From Desulfosarcina alkanivorans (lineage in GTDB: Bacteria; Desulfobacterota; Desulfobacteria; Desulfobacterales; Desulfosarcinaceae): DNA of 64,000 nt. The stretch lies in NCBI RefSeq assembly GCF_009688945.1, contig NZ_AP021874.1, positions 5,270,001 through 5,334,000 on the forward strand. Direction: 5' to 3'. Numbering within the stretch: the first letter of the stretch is position 1; every line of letters starts with the position of its first letter. The translations under genes were made by a program, and so were the position numbers. The notes under the pieces are model-generated. The model ran no database searches, was not told the origin of the DNA, and worked only from the letters and a program-made list of their open reading frames with translations. Shown here piece by piece: positions 43,396 through 52,345 of this stretch.

Positions 43396-44133
43396 TCAAT
43401 GAATGGTCGGTTTGTCGCCATCATCGTTGTTCTTGCCGTTGATGACGGTGAACCTGCCACGCTGTTTTTTCTGGCGGTGCCGGACCCATTTCCAGCGCCA
43501 CCAGCCGGCGTCCAGCCATCGGGTCGGCGCACGGAAGTAAAGCCAGGCCAGGCCGATGCCGCCCAGGTGATAGGCCCCGTGGACATTGGTCCGGGCCAGG
43601 AAGGTCAACGCGGTGACGACCAGGGTGCCGTAGCTGAGATACTTGGCTTTGACGGGCAGCACGAACATCAGCAGGATGGTGGACTCGGGCCGCAGCAACC
43701 CGAAGACAACGATCAGTGCCAGCAGGCTGGGCATCATGCCGGCGTATGGGGCGCCAAAGGCGGTCAGCCCGCTGAAGGCCAGGCCGGCTGCTGCGCCGCC
43801 CACGGCGGCGATGATATACAGCCGCAGAAATCCGCGGGTTCCCAGTGCCGATTCGATGGTGCCGGCAAAGAAATAGAAGACCAGGCAGTTGATCAGAAAA
43901 CCGATGGGCGCCCCGGGGTCGTGGATGACCGGGTGGGTAACCGGTTGCCAGATGTGGAAAAAACCGCTTTTAAGCGGGCTGAGCGCCAGCCACTGATAAA
44001 CCGGTATGCCCATCCAGTGTTCGCCGATCAACTCCAGAACATAAATTGCCGCATAGACGATCAGCATGATTTTGCCGACCGGTGTCAGTGAACTGCCGAA
44101 CCCGATTGTCTTTCGATGGTCGTGTGCAAACAT
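43396..44133 (-). CDS. Rhomboid-like membrane protein, catalytic serine apparently absent
   Basis: An integral membrane protein of about 245 residues with six hydrophobic segments in rhomboid order. Recognisable parts are FLINCLVFYFFAGTIESALGTRGFLRLY (second to third segments) and the last-helix histidine in NVHGAYHLGGIGLAW. At the place where active rhomboids have GxSG, this protein reads FGAPYAGMM, so the serine seems replaced. It may be an inactive rhomboid acting as a binding protein, or the serine may be shifted. The C-terminal tail is basic and cytoplasmic. ATG 44133 is chosen over 44181; neither has a good ribosome site. It is convergent with the PEP-CTERM gene. Confidence 0.8.
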   Translation of the reverse strand: MFAHDHRKTIGFGSSLTPVGKIMLIVYAAIYVLELIGEHWMGIPVYQWLALSPLKSGFFHIWQPVTHPVIHDPGAPIGFLINCLVFYFFAGTIESALGTRGFLRLYIIAAVGGAAAGLAFSGLTAFGAPYAGMMPSLLALIVVFGLLRPESTILLMFVLPVKAKYLSYGTLVVTALTFLARTNVHGAYHLGGIGLAWLYFRAPTRWLDAGWWRWKWVRHRQKKQRGRFTVINGKNNDDGDKPTIH

Positions 44134-44220
44134 GATTGGTGATGCCTGTCTCTTAATGGTTGAATGGAACGAAAACTTCATGAGCCGTCGAGCTGCGACT
44201 CTCGGGCGGATTATCTTCTC

Positions 44221-46092
44221 TCAGTCTTCTGTGTCCTTATCAAAAGAAACGGTCAGCGCATAGGCGCCGTCCTCGAAACGGCTGTGGACCGGATAGCCGC
44301 CCCTTTCAAATACCTTGATCATGGCCTGGTTGGTGGCCAGCACGTCGGCCGTCATGCCCCGGGCACCGCGCTGACGGGCCAGGCGGGCCAGCATCCGGTA
44401 AAGATAGGTGGCAATGCCCAGCCCCTGGTAATCCTCATCCACGACAAAGGCCACATCCACGTACGGCTTGTCCTTGTGGCGGGCAAAGCGGGCTTCGGCG
44501 ATGATCTGCCCCTGGCCCGGCGGCCCCACCAGGCCGACCACGGAGAGCACATCCCGGTAGTCCACATTGACGTAGGCCTGCATTTTGGCGTGGGGCATGG
44601 TTTTTATGGGGGTGAAGTAGCGGTAGTAGATGGCCTTGTCGGAAAAGCGGTAAAAGAGTCGGCGCATCCCTTCCTCATCGGACGGCTTGAGGGCCCGGAA
44701 ACGGACTGCAGTGCCATTTTTGAACGTGTGGCGCTCGGTAATCTGCGAGGGATAGAGATGGGCGCTTTCCGCCAGAAAAATCTGGTCCCGGTAGATGATG
44801 TTTTCCGCCTTGGCCTCGTCCACCAGACCCGACCGGTCGTCCGGGTGGGCAATCTCGATCAGGGCCTGGGCCCGCTCCCGCAGGGTCCTGCCGGACAGGG
44901 AGGCGATGCCGTATTCGGTGGCGATCATGTTGACCGAATCGGGCAGATTCAACTGGTTGGGCATTCCCTCGATGGAGATGCGGATATTGTTTTCTCCCTC
45001 GAGGTTGCGGCTGGGCAGGGCGAAGATGGTATACCCCCCCGGCGATATCTCGGCACCGTTTAAAAAATCCATGGCCTGGCCCGGCCCGGAAGTGACCTGA
45101 CCCTTGCCGGCGTACATGGCGATGCGTCCGGACAGGTCCACCTTGCGGGCCGGGAAAATGGCCACGAATCGTGGATTCCTGCCGATTTCCATCGGATTGA
45201 AAACGTTCTCGATGCTCTGGAATTCAACCAGGGGGTTGCAGTCCAGCCAGCGCATCAGTTCCATCGAGCCCATGGCGTAGCAGGAGAGCGATTTGCCGCG
45301 GAAGGTGCTTTTGCGGCGGTTGGTGACCGCCCCGCTTTTAACCAGGGCCATGACCGCATCGGTGATAAAGGGCGTGTGGACGCCCAGGTCTTTTTTACCG
45401 GACAGGTGCCGGGGCAGGGCTTCGAACAGGGGGCCGAAGGTGAACCCCAGGCAACTGCCGTCCTCGATCACCGAGGCCACGTTGGCCGCCACCCGGTCGT
45501 AGACGTCGTCCACCGGCCAGCAGGGAAACACGGGTGCCGGCTCGCTGCTTTCCACCAGCAGGTCGAATTCATCCACGGAAACGAAGGTATCGCCGTAGGT
45601 GCGGGGGATGTTGGCGTTGACCTCCCCGATGACCACGGATGCCTGGGCCATGACCCGCCGCCCCACATCCACGGCAATGCCCAGGGAACAGAGCCCGTCG
45701 GCGTCCGGAGGGGTGACCTGGATGATGGCCACATCCACCGGCAGCTGCCGGCCTTTGATCAGCCACGGAATGGCGGAGAACCGGCTGGGAATCAGATCGA
45801 CCCGGCCGGCGGTGATGGCCTCGCTGGCCACCCAGCCGGAAAAGAAGGTTTTCAGCCGGTACTTGTTGGACCGCAACTCCTCCAGGGAAATGGCGTCCCC
45901 GAAGCTCAGGAGCTGGATCAGGGTCAGGTCCTGGAGGTTCAGGGCGTCCGAGGCCATCAGGCGTTTGACCAGGGTGCGGGGTTCGGCCGCACCGGTGCCC
46001 AGGAAAATGTTCATTCCGGGTTCGATGCGGGCCAGGGCCTGGTCCGGCGTAACCCGTTTTCCCTGCCAGTCGGTTTTTGGGGTTGCGGTCAT
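44221..46092 (-). CDS. Acetyl-CoA hydrolase/transferase fused to GNAT domain
   Basis: A 623-residue two-domain enzyme. Residues 1-430 are a family I-like CoA-transferase of the acetyl-CoA hydrolase/4-hydroxybutyrate CoA-transferase group (LGTGAAEPRTLVKRLM, VTPPDADGLCSLGIAVD, ARKVDLSGRIAMYAGKGQVTSG, MIATEYGIASLSGRTLRERA). Residues about 450-623 are an acetyltransferase domain with VAFVVDEDYQGLGIATYLYRMLARLA, the acetyl-CoA pocket. This fusion is known in Desulfobacterota and other proteobacteria; the GNAT part may regulate or acylate. ATG 46092 follows GGAGCAGC; the longer frame to 46215 has low-complexity basic sequence. It is divergent from the MalY-type gene. Confidence 0.9.
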   Translation of the reverse strand: MTATPKTDWQGKRVTPDQALARIEPGMNIFLGTGAAEPRTLVKRLMASDALNLQDLTLIQLLSFGDAISLEELRSNKYRLKTFFSGWVASEAITAGRVDLIPSRFSAIPWLIKGRQLPVDVAIIQVTPPDADGLCSLGIAVDVGRRVMAQASVVIGEVNANIPRTYGDTFVSVDEFDLLVESSEPAPVFPCWPVDDVYDRVAANVASVIEDGSCLGFTFGPLFEALPRHLSGKKDLGVHTPFITDAVMALVKSGAVTNRRKSTFRGKSLSCYAMGSMELMRWLDCNPLVEFQSIENVFNPMEIGRNPRFVAIFPARKVDLSGRIAMYAGKGQVTSGPGQAMDFLNGAEISPGGYTIFALPSRNLEGENNIRISIEGMPNQLNLPDSVNMIATEYGIASLSGRTLRERAQALIEIAHPDDRSGLVDEAKAENIIYRDQIFLAESAHLYPSQITERHTFKNGTAVRFRALKPSDEEGMRRLFYRFSDKAIYYRYFTPIKTMPHAKMQAYVNVDYRDVLSVVGLVGPPGQGQIIAEARFARHKDKPYVDVAFVVDEDYQGLGIATYLYRMLARLARQRGARGMTADVLATNQAMIKVFERGGYPVHSRFEDGAYALTVSFDKDTED

Positions 46093-46360
46093 CGCTGCTC
46101 CACTGGTTGGACGCTGAAAGGGTTTACGTTTCGGGCGTCGCCGGTTTGTCGTTACAAGGATCCGGGGATTGCAGGGGGCAAGAGGCCGAGTCTTGCGAAT
46201 CGTATTCCTGATCATTGCGGCGCACTTCCCTTGACCCCTGAAACACTCCGAATGTAACCATCAACATTGAGAAAACAATCGACGCCGGGCGGATCGGGTG
46301 TTATGAGACCCCCTGCTGGCTGTTGAACCTTAAATTTCCAGATCAATGAGGAACCGCACC

Positions 46361-47572
46361 ATGAAATATGATTTTGACCGGGAGATCAACCGTAAAGACA
46401 CGCAAAGCGCCAAATGGGGCGTGATCCAAAACCCCGATAACCCGTCTCGCTGGCATGCCACCGATGCCTATTTCGGTGAAAACCGGATTCTGCCCCTGTG
46501 GGTGGCGGACATGGATTTTCCTGCGCCCCGGCCGGTGGTGGATGCCCTGGTCCGGCGGGCGCAGCACGGCATTTACGGATACACGATTCGAACGGACAGT
46601 TACGACCGGGCCGTGGCGGCATGGATGAAACGGCGGCACGGCTGGGAGATCGATACCGGGTGGATCGTCTCCACGCCCGGGGTGGTCCCGGCGGTCAATT
46701 TTCTGGTCCAGACCTTCGTGGAACCGGGTGAACGGGTGCTGCTCCAGCGGCCCGTCTACTATCCTTTTTTCAATGCCATCGAAAACAACGGTGCTGAAAT
46801 TGTTTCCAGCAGCCTGATCCTCAAGGATGGGCGCTACGAGATGGATTTTGACGATTTCGAGAAAAAGGCCTCGGATCCGGCCGTCACCTTCTTCATCCTC
46901 TGCAGCCCCCACAATCCGGTGGGCCGGGTGTGGACCCGTGAAGAACTGACCCGCGTCGGGGAGATCTGTCTGAAGCACCGGGTGCTGGTGGTGGCCGACG
47001 AAATTCATGCCGATCTGATTTACCGGGGGGTCACCTTCACGCCCTTTGCCGGCATCAGCGAGGCCATGGCCCAGAATACGGTGGTTTGCACGGCTCCCAG
47101 CAAAACCTTCAACCTGGCCGGCCTGCACACCTCCAATATCATCATCCCCAACACCACCCTCAGGCGACGTTTCCAGCGGACCCTGGACCGTTGCGGTATG
47201 GGCAAATGGGCCAATCCTTTCGGTGTGCTGGCCTGCGAGACCGCTTATCGGGAAGGGGAGCCGTGGCTGGAACAGGTCATGGCCTATATCGAGGGAAACC
47301 TGGATTTCCTGCAGGCGTTCATCGACACCCAACTTCCGGGCGTCCGGGTCATCCGGCCCGAGGGCACCTACCTGGTGTGGCTGGACTGCCGGGAACTGGG
47401 GCTTGACAACCGTGCACTCAAGCGCCTGATGCTGGAAAAATCGCGGATCTTTCCGGATGAGGGCTTCATCTTCGGTCCCGAAGGGGACGGGTTCGAGCGG
47501 ATCAACATCGCCTGTCCGCGGTCGATTCTCAAAGATGCGCTGACGCGGGTCCGGAAGGCGGTTACCGGTTGA
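46361..47572 (+). CDS. MalY/PatB-type aminotransferase (C-S lyase)
   Basis: PLP-dependent fold-type I enzyme of 403 residues, most likely a cystathionine beta-lyase or C-S lyase that releases thiols from cysteine conjugates. Typical parts are LPLWVADMDFPAPRPVVDAL, GIYGYTIRTDSY, STPGVVPAVNFLVQTF, FFILCSPHNPVGRVWTREEL, VVADEIHADLIY and the PLP lysine in TAPSKTFNLAGLHTSNI. The end has GVRVIRPEGTYLVWLDCRELG and FERINIACPRSIL with the carboxylate-binding arginine. ATG 46361 follows TGAGGA; the upstream frame extension is not supported. It overlaps the convergent EamA gene by 11 bases. Confidence 0.93.
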   Translation: MKYDFDREINRKDTQSAKWGVIQNPDNPSRWHATDAYFGENRILPLWVADMDFPAPRPVVDALVRRAQHGIYGYTIRTDSYDRAVAAWMKRRHGWEIDTGWIVSTPGVVPAVNFLVQTFVEPGERVLLQRPVYYPFFNAIENNGAEIVSSSLILKDGRYEMDFDDFEKKASDPAVTFFILCSPHNPVGRVWTREELTRVGEICLKHRVLVVADEIHADLIYRGVTFTPFAGISEAMAQNTVVCTAPSKTFNLAGLHTSNIIIPNTTLRRRFQRTLDRCGMGKWANPFGVLACETAYREGEPWLEQVMAYIEGNLDFLQAFIDTQLPGVRVIRPEGTYLVWLDCRELGLDNRALKRLMLEKSRIFPDEGFIFGPEGDGFERINIACPRSILKDALTRVRKAVTG

Positions 47573-48449
47573 ACATCACAAACCCCGCCACAATCAGGGC
47601 CATGCCCGCCAGGTGGAAGGCCTTCAGGGATTCCCCCAGAAAAATGACTGCCAGGGCGGCCGCGAAGACGGGAATCAGGTTGATGAACAGGCCGGTTCGG
47701 TTGGCCCCGATGACCGCCACCCCCCGGTTCCAGCAAAAATAGGCCACGATGGACGGGAAAATGGCCACGTAGCCGATGCTGCCGGCAACGCCGGGCGTCA
47801 GCACGAAGGTTCCCACGGCCGACATCTCCCACAGGTAGAACGGCAGCAGGCCCAGGCACCCGAGACCAAAGGTGTAAGTCAGAAAACTCATGGGATGCAT
47901 GTTCGGCCGTTTGGGCAAAAGGGCCGAATAGAGGGCATACAGGACTACCGCCACGACCATGATCAGGTCTCCCTGCACCAGCGCCATGTCGACCAGCGCC
48001 TGCCAGCGGCCCTTGAGGACCACCACGCCGGCGCCCACCACGCACAGGGTTACGCCGGCGGCCTGAATCCAGGAAACCCGCTCGCCGTATAGGATCATGG
48101 AAATGACGATAATGACCGCCGGCATGCTGGTCTGGATCAGGGCGCCGTTGATGGCCGTGGTGGTGTGCATGGCCATGTAGAGCAGGGTGTTGAAGCTGGT
48201 GACGCCGAAAAGGGCGAGCAGGGCCAGGATTCGCCACCCGGCCTTGGCCGTTTTCCAATCCCGTCTGACGTAGGGCCAGGTCAGCGGCAGGAGAATCAAA
48301 AAGGCCACGGCCCACCGCCAGAAGGCCAGTGCTGCCGGGGGAATCAACGTGGCCACCCCCTTGGCCAGGACGATGTTGCCCGCCCAGCACATCGGTGCCA
48401 CGGCCACCATGAGAAAAGCGGGCAGGGTCGATTTGGACGTTGCATTCAT
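47562..48449 (-). CDS. EamA/DMT family transporter
   Basis: Inner-membrane exporter or permease of 295 residues with ten predicted helices in two EamA repeats. The first repeat starts MVAVAPMCWAGNIVLAKG and includes FWRWAVAFLILLP and FNTLLYMAMHTTTAINGALIQTSMPAVIIVIS; the second includes YALYSALLPKRP, YVAIFPSIVAYFCWNRGVAVIGANRTGLFINLIPVFAAALAVIFLGE. Substrates in this family are usually amino acids or metabolites. ATG 48449 begins the first helix without extra residues; the longer frame to 48515 is less likely. Its 3' end overlaps the convergent aminotransferase gene. Confidence 0.92.
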   Translation of the reverse strand: MNATSKSTLPAFLMVAVAPMCWAGNIVLAKGVATLIPPAALAFWRWAVAFLILLPLTWPYVRRDWKTAKAGWRILALLALFGVTSFNTLLYMAMHTTTAINGALIQTSMPAVIIVISMILYGERVSWIQAAGVTLCVVGAGVVVLKGRWQALVDMALVQGDLIMVVAVVLYALYSALLPKRPNMHPMSFLTYTFGLGCLGLLPFYLWEMSAVGTFVLTPGVAGSIGYVAIFPSIVAYFCWNRGVAVIGANRTGLFINLIPVFAAALAVIFLGESLKAFHLAGMALIVAGFVMFNR

Positions 48450-48997
48450 GGTGGCTGCCGATCTCCGTAGAAACGGGGTATGGGGAATCGCCAGTCGATA
48501 CCCGGTAACGGTCACGCCGTTGTACCCGAAGCCCCCCCGTTTTGCAAGGTGGCGGAGCGCCGTACCCTGTCCTGGCCGCGGGTCTTCCTGTCCAATCCAG
48601 TTTGCCGGTCATCCGGTGATGGACGGCCGGAAATACCGGTGCCCGCCTGATAGACGGAATGCCCCTGCCTGTCAGTCGAAGCCAGTTGCTGCGCGTACGG
48701 CTGGACCGCCGGACGTGATCCATTCGACCGACTCTGGACCAAATAGAGGATAAGAATTATTTTTTAGTTTAGACTCTTTGATAAAAAAAAGTTGCACAAC
48801 CACCATTTATCATTTTATTTTTTGGTCTTATGCGCTTTAACCTGGGTCGGCCACCGCCGGTTTGTGCCTGTGTCAACGCTTGACAGGGGGTGGGTCCTTT
48901 CCTAAATTTATAGACAATCTCTATCTGCCACCATCCGTTGATTGACAATCACGATGATTCCCAGACCCATGCCACCATTATAACAAAGGAGGATCTT
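48450..48997 (+). promoter_or_regulatory. Regulatory region of the selenoprotein peroxiredoxin
   Basis: A 548-bp divergent gap with no gene. A likely sigma-70 promoter is TTGACA (48880-48885), 17 bases, TAAATT (48903-48908), about 90 bases before ATG 48998. Immediately after lies ATAGACAATCTCTAT (48910-48924), a perfect ATAGA/TCTAT dyad that fits ATAG-N7-CTAT, the core half of the OxyR consensus, and also the T-N11-A form of LysR sites. Its place over the start of transcription would suit repression. An AT-rich stretch (48750-48830) lies further upstream. Confidence 0.5.
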
Positions 48998-49720
48998 ATG
49001 ACTGAAGAGATGGCGGTCGGCTGTTCAAGGCCGACCGGTGGACCCGTTGGCGAAGAACCCGATCAGGAACCTGAAACCGCCGCGCCGCAGGCGCCCAAGG
49101 AGGTGAACTCAATGATTCATGTCGGCCAGAAAGCACCGGATTTCGTAGCCTCCGGCTATCAGCAGGGAAAATTCATCAACACCAAACTTTCCGATCACCT
49201 GGGCAAATGGGTGCTGGTCTGCTTCTACCCCGGTGATTTCACCTTTGTCTGAGCGACGGAAATTTCGGCAGTTGCCGAAAAATACGCTGATTTCAAGAAA
49301 CTGGGAGTCGAGGTCATGTCCATGAGCATCGACAGTGTGTTTGTCCACAAGATGTGGGACGACCACGAACTCTCCAAAATGGTTGAAGGCGGCGTGCCCT
49401 TTCCCATGCTCTCCGATACGGGCGGCAAGGTGGGCAAGCTTTACGGTGTGTTCAACGAAGAGGCCGGTGTGGAAAACCGCGGCCGGTTCATCATCGACCC
49501 CGACGGTGTGATCCAGGGCTACGAAGTCCTCACCCCACCGGTCGGGCGCAACGTCGAGGAGACCTTCCGCCAGGTCCAGGCCTTCCAACTGGTCCGGGAG
49601 ACCAAGGGCGCCGAGGCCACACCGTCCGGCTGGCGGCCCGGAAAAGAGACGCTCAAGCCCGGTCCCGACCTGGTGGGGAAGGTGTGGGAAGTGTGGAAGA
49701 CGAGTATGGCCTTTGATTGA
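48998..49720 (+). CDS. Selenocysteine-containing peroxiredoxin (PrxU type), reads through UGA
   Basis: Thiol-dependent peroxidase of the AhpC/Prx family, 240 residues if UGA 49250-49252 is read as selenocysteine 85. The motif reads CFYPGDFTFV-U-ATEI, exactly where other peroxiredoxins have the peroxidatic cysteine in FTFVCPTE. The frame continues for 155 codons with full family character (MSMSIDSVFVHKMWDD, GVFNEEAGVENRGRFIIDPDG, SGWRPGKETL). A bSECIS-like hairpin follows the UGA. The C-terminal position of the resolving cysteine (usually CPAGW) is TPSGW, so it is probably one-selenocysteine. The N-terminal 38 residues (CSRPTGG) precede a second start, ATG 49112, with its own AAGGAGGT. Automatic callers will cut this gene at 49252. 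Confidence 0.93.
49250..49280 (+). promoter_or_regulatory. UGA selenocysteine codon and bSECIS-like hairpin
   Basis: After the UGA, TTTCGGC (49263-49269) pairs perfectly with GCCGAAA (49274-49280) around a four-base loop AGTT. The loop begins 17 bases after the UGA and has a G at its second position, in line with the consensus described for bacterial SECIS elements (loop about 16-37 bases from the UGA, G early in the loop). It would bind SelB carrying selenocysteyl-tRNA. Confidence 0.85.
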
Positions 49721-50051
49721 ATCCGGTAACTGAATCGATTCTTTTGCCGTGGTGGGTGATACTCCGCTGTCCGCCGTGGGGTATCGCCCATCCGGTCAGA
49801 GGATGCTCCCTTTGTCGTTTTTCCTCACATCCGCCCATTTTTAACCCGTTACCATCCAAAATACCGGATCCTGGAGAAAAGAGAACCCGCGTAATTTCGA
49901 AAAAGGAATGCCGCCGGTGGAAAGTCAGCATCGCTGTTCCGGTATCCTATTGTTGCCCGGCGATGTGCGTTGACACCGAACCGGGATTACGGCATAACAC
50001 CGTGAGTGCCATCCTTTTTGCAACCAGCCACCAATCAAGGGAGGAAATATC
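49721..50051 (+). terminator. Hairpin downstream of the peroxiredoxin gene
   Basis: The 331-base gap holds a hairpin, TGGGTGATAC (49753-49762) with GTATCGCCCA (49781-49790), ten pairs including one G-U, with a loop of 18 bases. It lies 33 bases after the stop and lacks a T run directly after it. No gene is seen in the rest of the gap. Confidence 0.45.
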
Positions 50052-50297
50052 ATGAAGCAGGGCAAATGCCCCAAGTGCGGGTCCGCGAATATTTACGCTT
50101 CCGAGGACCTGCCCCTGAAAAGCGGTCCCTTCGGCAGCAATTCCATTCCCGTCAGCCTGACGGCCATGGCTGCGCTGGACAATTTTGTCTGTGTGGACTG
50201 CGGACTGGTGGAAAGTTATGTGGCCGACAGGTACATGTTAGAGAAAATTGCCAAGAAATGGAAGCCGGTCAACGAAAAGGCGGATGACGAAGAGTAG
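50052..50297 (+). CDS. Small zinc-ribbon protein
   Basis: An 81-residue cytoplasmic protein. Two CxxC pairs, CPKCGSANIY near the N-terminus and CVDCGLVESYV near residue 50, form a zinc ribbon. The linker between them contains SNSIPVSLTAMAALDNF. The C-terminal MLEKIAKKWKPVNEKADDEE is helical and charged. Similar proteins are annotated only as zinc-ribbon domain proteins; a role in nucleic acid or protein binding is likely. ATG 50052 follows GGGAGGAAAT. Function unknown. Confidence 0.85.
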   Translation: MKQGKCPKCGSANIYASEDLPLKSGPFGSNSIPVSLTAMAALDNFVCVDCGLVESYVADRYMLEKIAKKWKPVNEKADDEE

Positions 50298-50318
50298 CGT
50301 CTTTCAAGAGAATACATA

Positions 50319-50434
50319 ATACAGGCGTCGGGATATAGAAGCAGGAGTCGCCTCGGGCTCAGTCATTCTTAAAAAACAGCCGGCGCGAAGCGACATCAAT
50401 TCTTCCTTGCTTCTGGCTTCTGTTTACTGAATTA
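50319..50434. repeat. Intergenic repeat (copy 2 of the dispersed family)
   Basis: Shares with the 13765 element, in the same order, GGCTCA followed by a T-rich stretch, then GCGAAGCGAC, then ATTCTTC and a TTCTGGCT-CTG-TT-CTGA end. The left arm (AGAAGCAGGAGTCG) pairs only in part with the right arm. It lies between the zinc-ribbon and UbiB-family genes. Confidence 0.55.
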
Positions 50435-50502
50435 CTGGACACACCACATACAATTGCCCATTGTCCTTTGGGCCAGGCGTCTTTATTAAAAAAGGTAATC
50501 CC

Positions 50503-52188
50503 ATGTCGTTTCCCTTTTCCAGCAATCGCATCCGCGGTATTCGCCATTTCGGCCTGATCTCGCGTGTGCTCATCAAACACGGCATGGGTGAGATCGCCGA
50601 TCGGCTGAAAGGACGAACCGGCACCAAGATCAAGTCCGGACTCCCCGATCCGGTCCGTATCCGGAAAACCCTGGAGGAGCTGGGCCCCAGTTTTATCAAA
50701 CTGGGCCAACTGATGAGCACCCGCGCCGACCTGTTTCCCCCGGAGTATATCGACGAATTCACCAAGCTGCAGGACCAGGTGCCGCCGGTTCCCTTCGACG
50801 GGATTCGGCGCCTGATCGAGGCCGAACTGGGCCAGTCTCCTGACCAGCTTTTTGACAGCATCGACGAGACAGCCATGGCGGCCGCTTCGGTGGCCCAGGT
50901 GCACACCGCCCGCTTGAACACCGGGGAGAAGGTGGCGGTGAAGGTGATCCGTCCGGGGATCGAAAAGCGCATCCGCAAAGACATCCAGCTCATGTACTAC
51001 TTTGCCGCCCGGTTCGAACGGGCCTTCGACCTGGGCCGCATCGTGGGGGCCGTCAACCTGGTCAAGGAGTTCGAACGCACAATTTTCCGCGAACTGGACA
51101 TGCTGATCGAGGCCGGCAACATCGAGCGCTTCACCCGCAGCTTCAAGGATATCGACGAGATCTATATTCCCAAGGTGTATTGGGATTACACGGCCAAATC
51201 GGTGCTGGTGATGGAGCATATCGAGGGGGTCAAGATGGACCGCGTGGACGACATCCGGCGCCAGGGCATCGACCCCCAGGACGTGGCCATGATCGGCCTG
51301 CGCTCATTTTCCCGCCAGCTCATGGCCGCCGGCATCTTCCATGCCGACCCCCATCCGGGCAATACCCTTGTCATGCCCGACGGCCGGGTGAGCCTGGTGG
51401 ATTTCGGCATCGTGGGGTACCTGGACGAAGAGACCATGATGCAGATCGCCCACCTGTTCCTGGGCTTTGCCGAACACGATTACGACATGGTCATGGAGGC
51501 CTTCGAGGCGGCCGGTCTGGTGGATCCCCGGACCATGGACCTGAAACACTTTCGGGTGGACCTCAAGGATATGGCCGAGCCCTTCTACGGCCGCTCCCTG
51601 AAGACCATTTCGGTAAAGGACGTCTATGATCAGACCATGCGGCTGGTGTTCAAGTATCGCATCCGCATGCCCCGCAACCTGCTGCTGCTTTTTAAAACCT
51701 TCATCCAGACCGAGGCCCTGGGAAAAATTCTGGGATCGGACGCCAGCCTGCTGGAGGTAACCCGGCCTTACGCCAAGCGCCTGCTGCAGCAGGGCTACGA
51801 GGCCCACAAGGTACTGAAGAACATGGGCCGGGACATGAAGCTGTTCGGCGGCTACCTGCGCCAGATGCCCCACCTGGCCCACGGCCTGTTCAAACGCCTG
51901 GCCACGGACCCCCCCCGCATCGAGTTGCGCCACACCGGTCTGGATGACTCCTCCAAAAAATTCGAAAACGGCATCAATCGACTCACCCTCGGGCTGGTGA
52001 CCGCCGCCTCGCTGATCGCCGCCTCCCTGATTCTCAACTCCACCCGTAAAGTGCTGCTCTTCGAAGTTGATTTTTTTGGCGTGCAGACCCTTTCGATGAC
52101 CGATGTGCTCGGATTTACGGGCTACGTCATCGCCACCCTGCTGGGTCTGTGGCTGGTATATTCGATTGTGCGATCGGGGAAGTTATAA
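50503..52188 (+). CDS. ubiB: UbiB/ABC1 family atypical kinase
   Basis: Membrane-associated protein of 561 residues of the UbiB (ADCK/COQ8) group, linked to quinone synthesis or lipid transport. Family signatures are present: the KxGQ motif in GPSFIKLGQLMSTRADLFPPEY, the alanine-rich nucleotide loop AMAAASVAQVH, the lysine strand VAVKVIRPGI, the ligands in FHADPHPGNTLV and the metal motif VDFGIVGYL. Two C-terminal membrane helices (TLGLVTAASLIAASLIL and LGFTGYVIATLLGLWLVYSIV) anchor it. In anaerobes it probably serves menaquinone metabolism. ATG 50503 follows AAAGGTAAT. It has no clear operon partner. Confidence 0.93.
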   Translation: MSFPFSSNRIRGIRHFGLISRVLIKHGMGEIADRLKGRTGTKIKSGLPDPVRIRKTLEELGPSFIKLGQLMSTRADLFPPEYIDEFTKLQDQVPPVPFDGIRRLIEAELGQSPDQLFDSIDETAMAAASVAQVHTARLNTGEKVAVKVIRPGIEKRIRKDIQLMYYFAARFERAFDLGRIVGAVNLVKEFERTIFRELDMLIEAGNIERFTRSFKDIDEIYIPKVYWDYTAKSVLVMEHIEGVKMDRVDDIRRQGIDPQDVAMIGLRSFSRQLMAAGIFHADPHPGNTLVMPDGRVSLVDFGIVGYLDEETMMQIAHLFLGFAEHDYDMVMEAFEAAGLVDPRTMDLKHFRVDLKDMAEPFYGRSLKTISVKDVYDQTMRLVFKYRIRMPRNLLLLFKTFIQTEALGKILGSDASLLEVTRPYAKRLLQQGYEAHKVLKNMGRDMKLFGGYLRQMPHLAHGLFKRLATDPPRIELRHTGLDDSSKKFENGINRLTLGLVTAASLIAASLILNSTRKVLLFEVDFFGVQTLSMTDVLGFTGYVIATLLGLWLVYSIVRSGKL

Positions 52189-52345
52189 ACTGGCGACTGG
52201 CGGGGCTTTCCGCCTGCGGGTATAAAATGCCGCGACCATTCCCCGCAACTTCAGACCGTTTCTCCTGATGGGCCTGCCGGGACAATGACCCCGGCCTGGC
52301 CGGCAGTTGGCTTCAGCGACCCGGATTTCAGGAATGGGGGTGACC

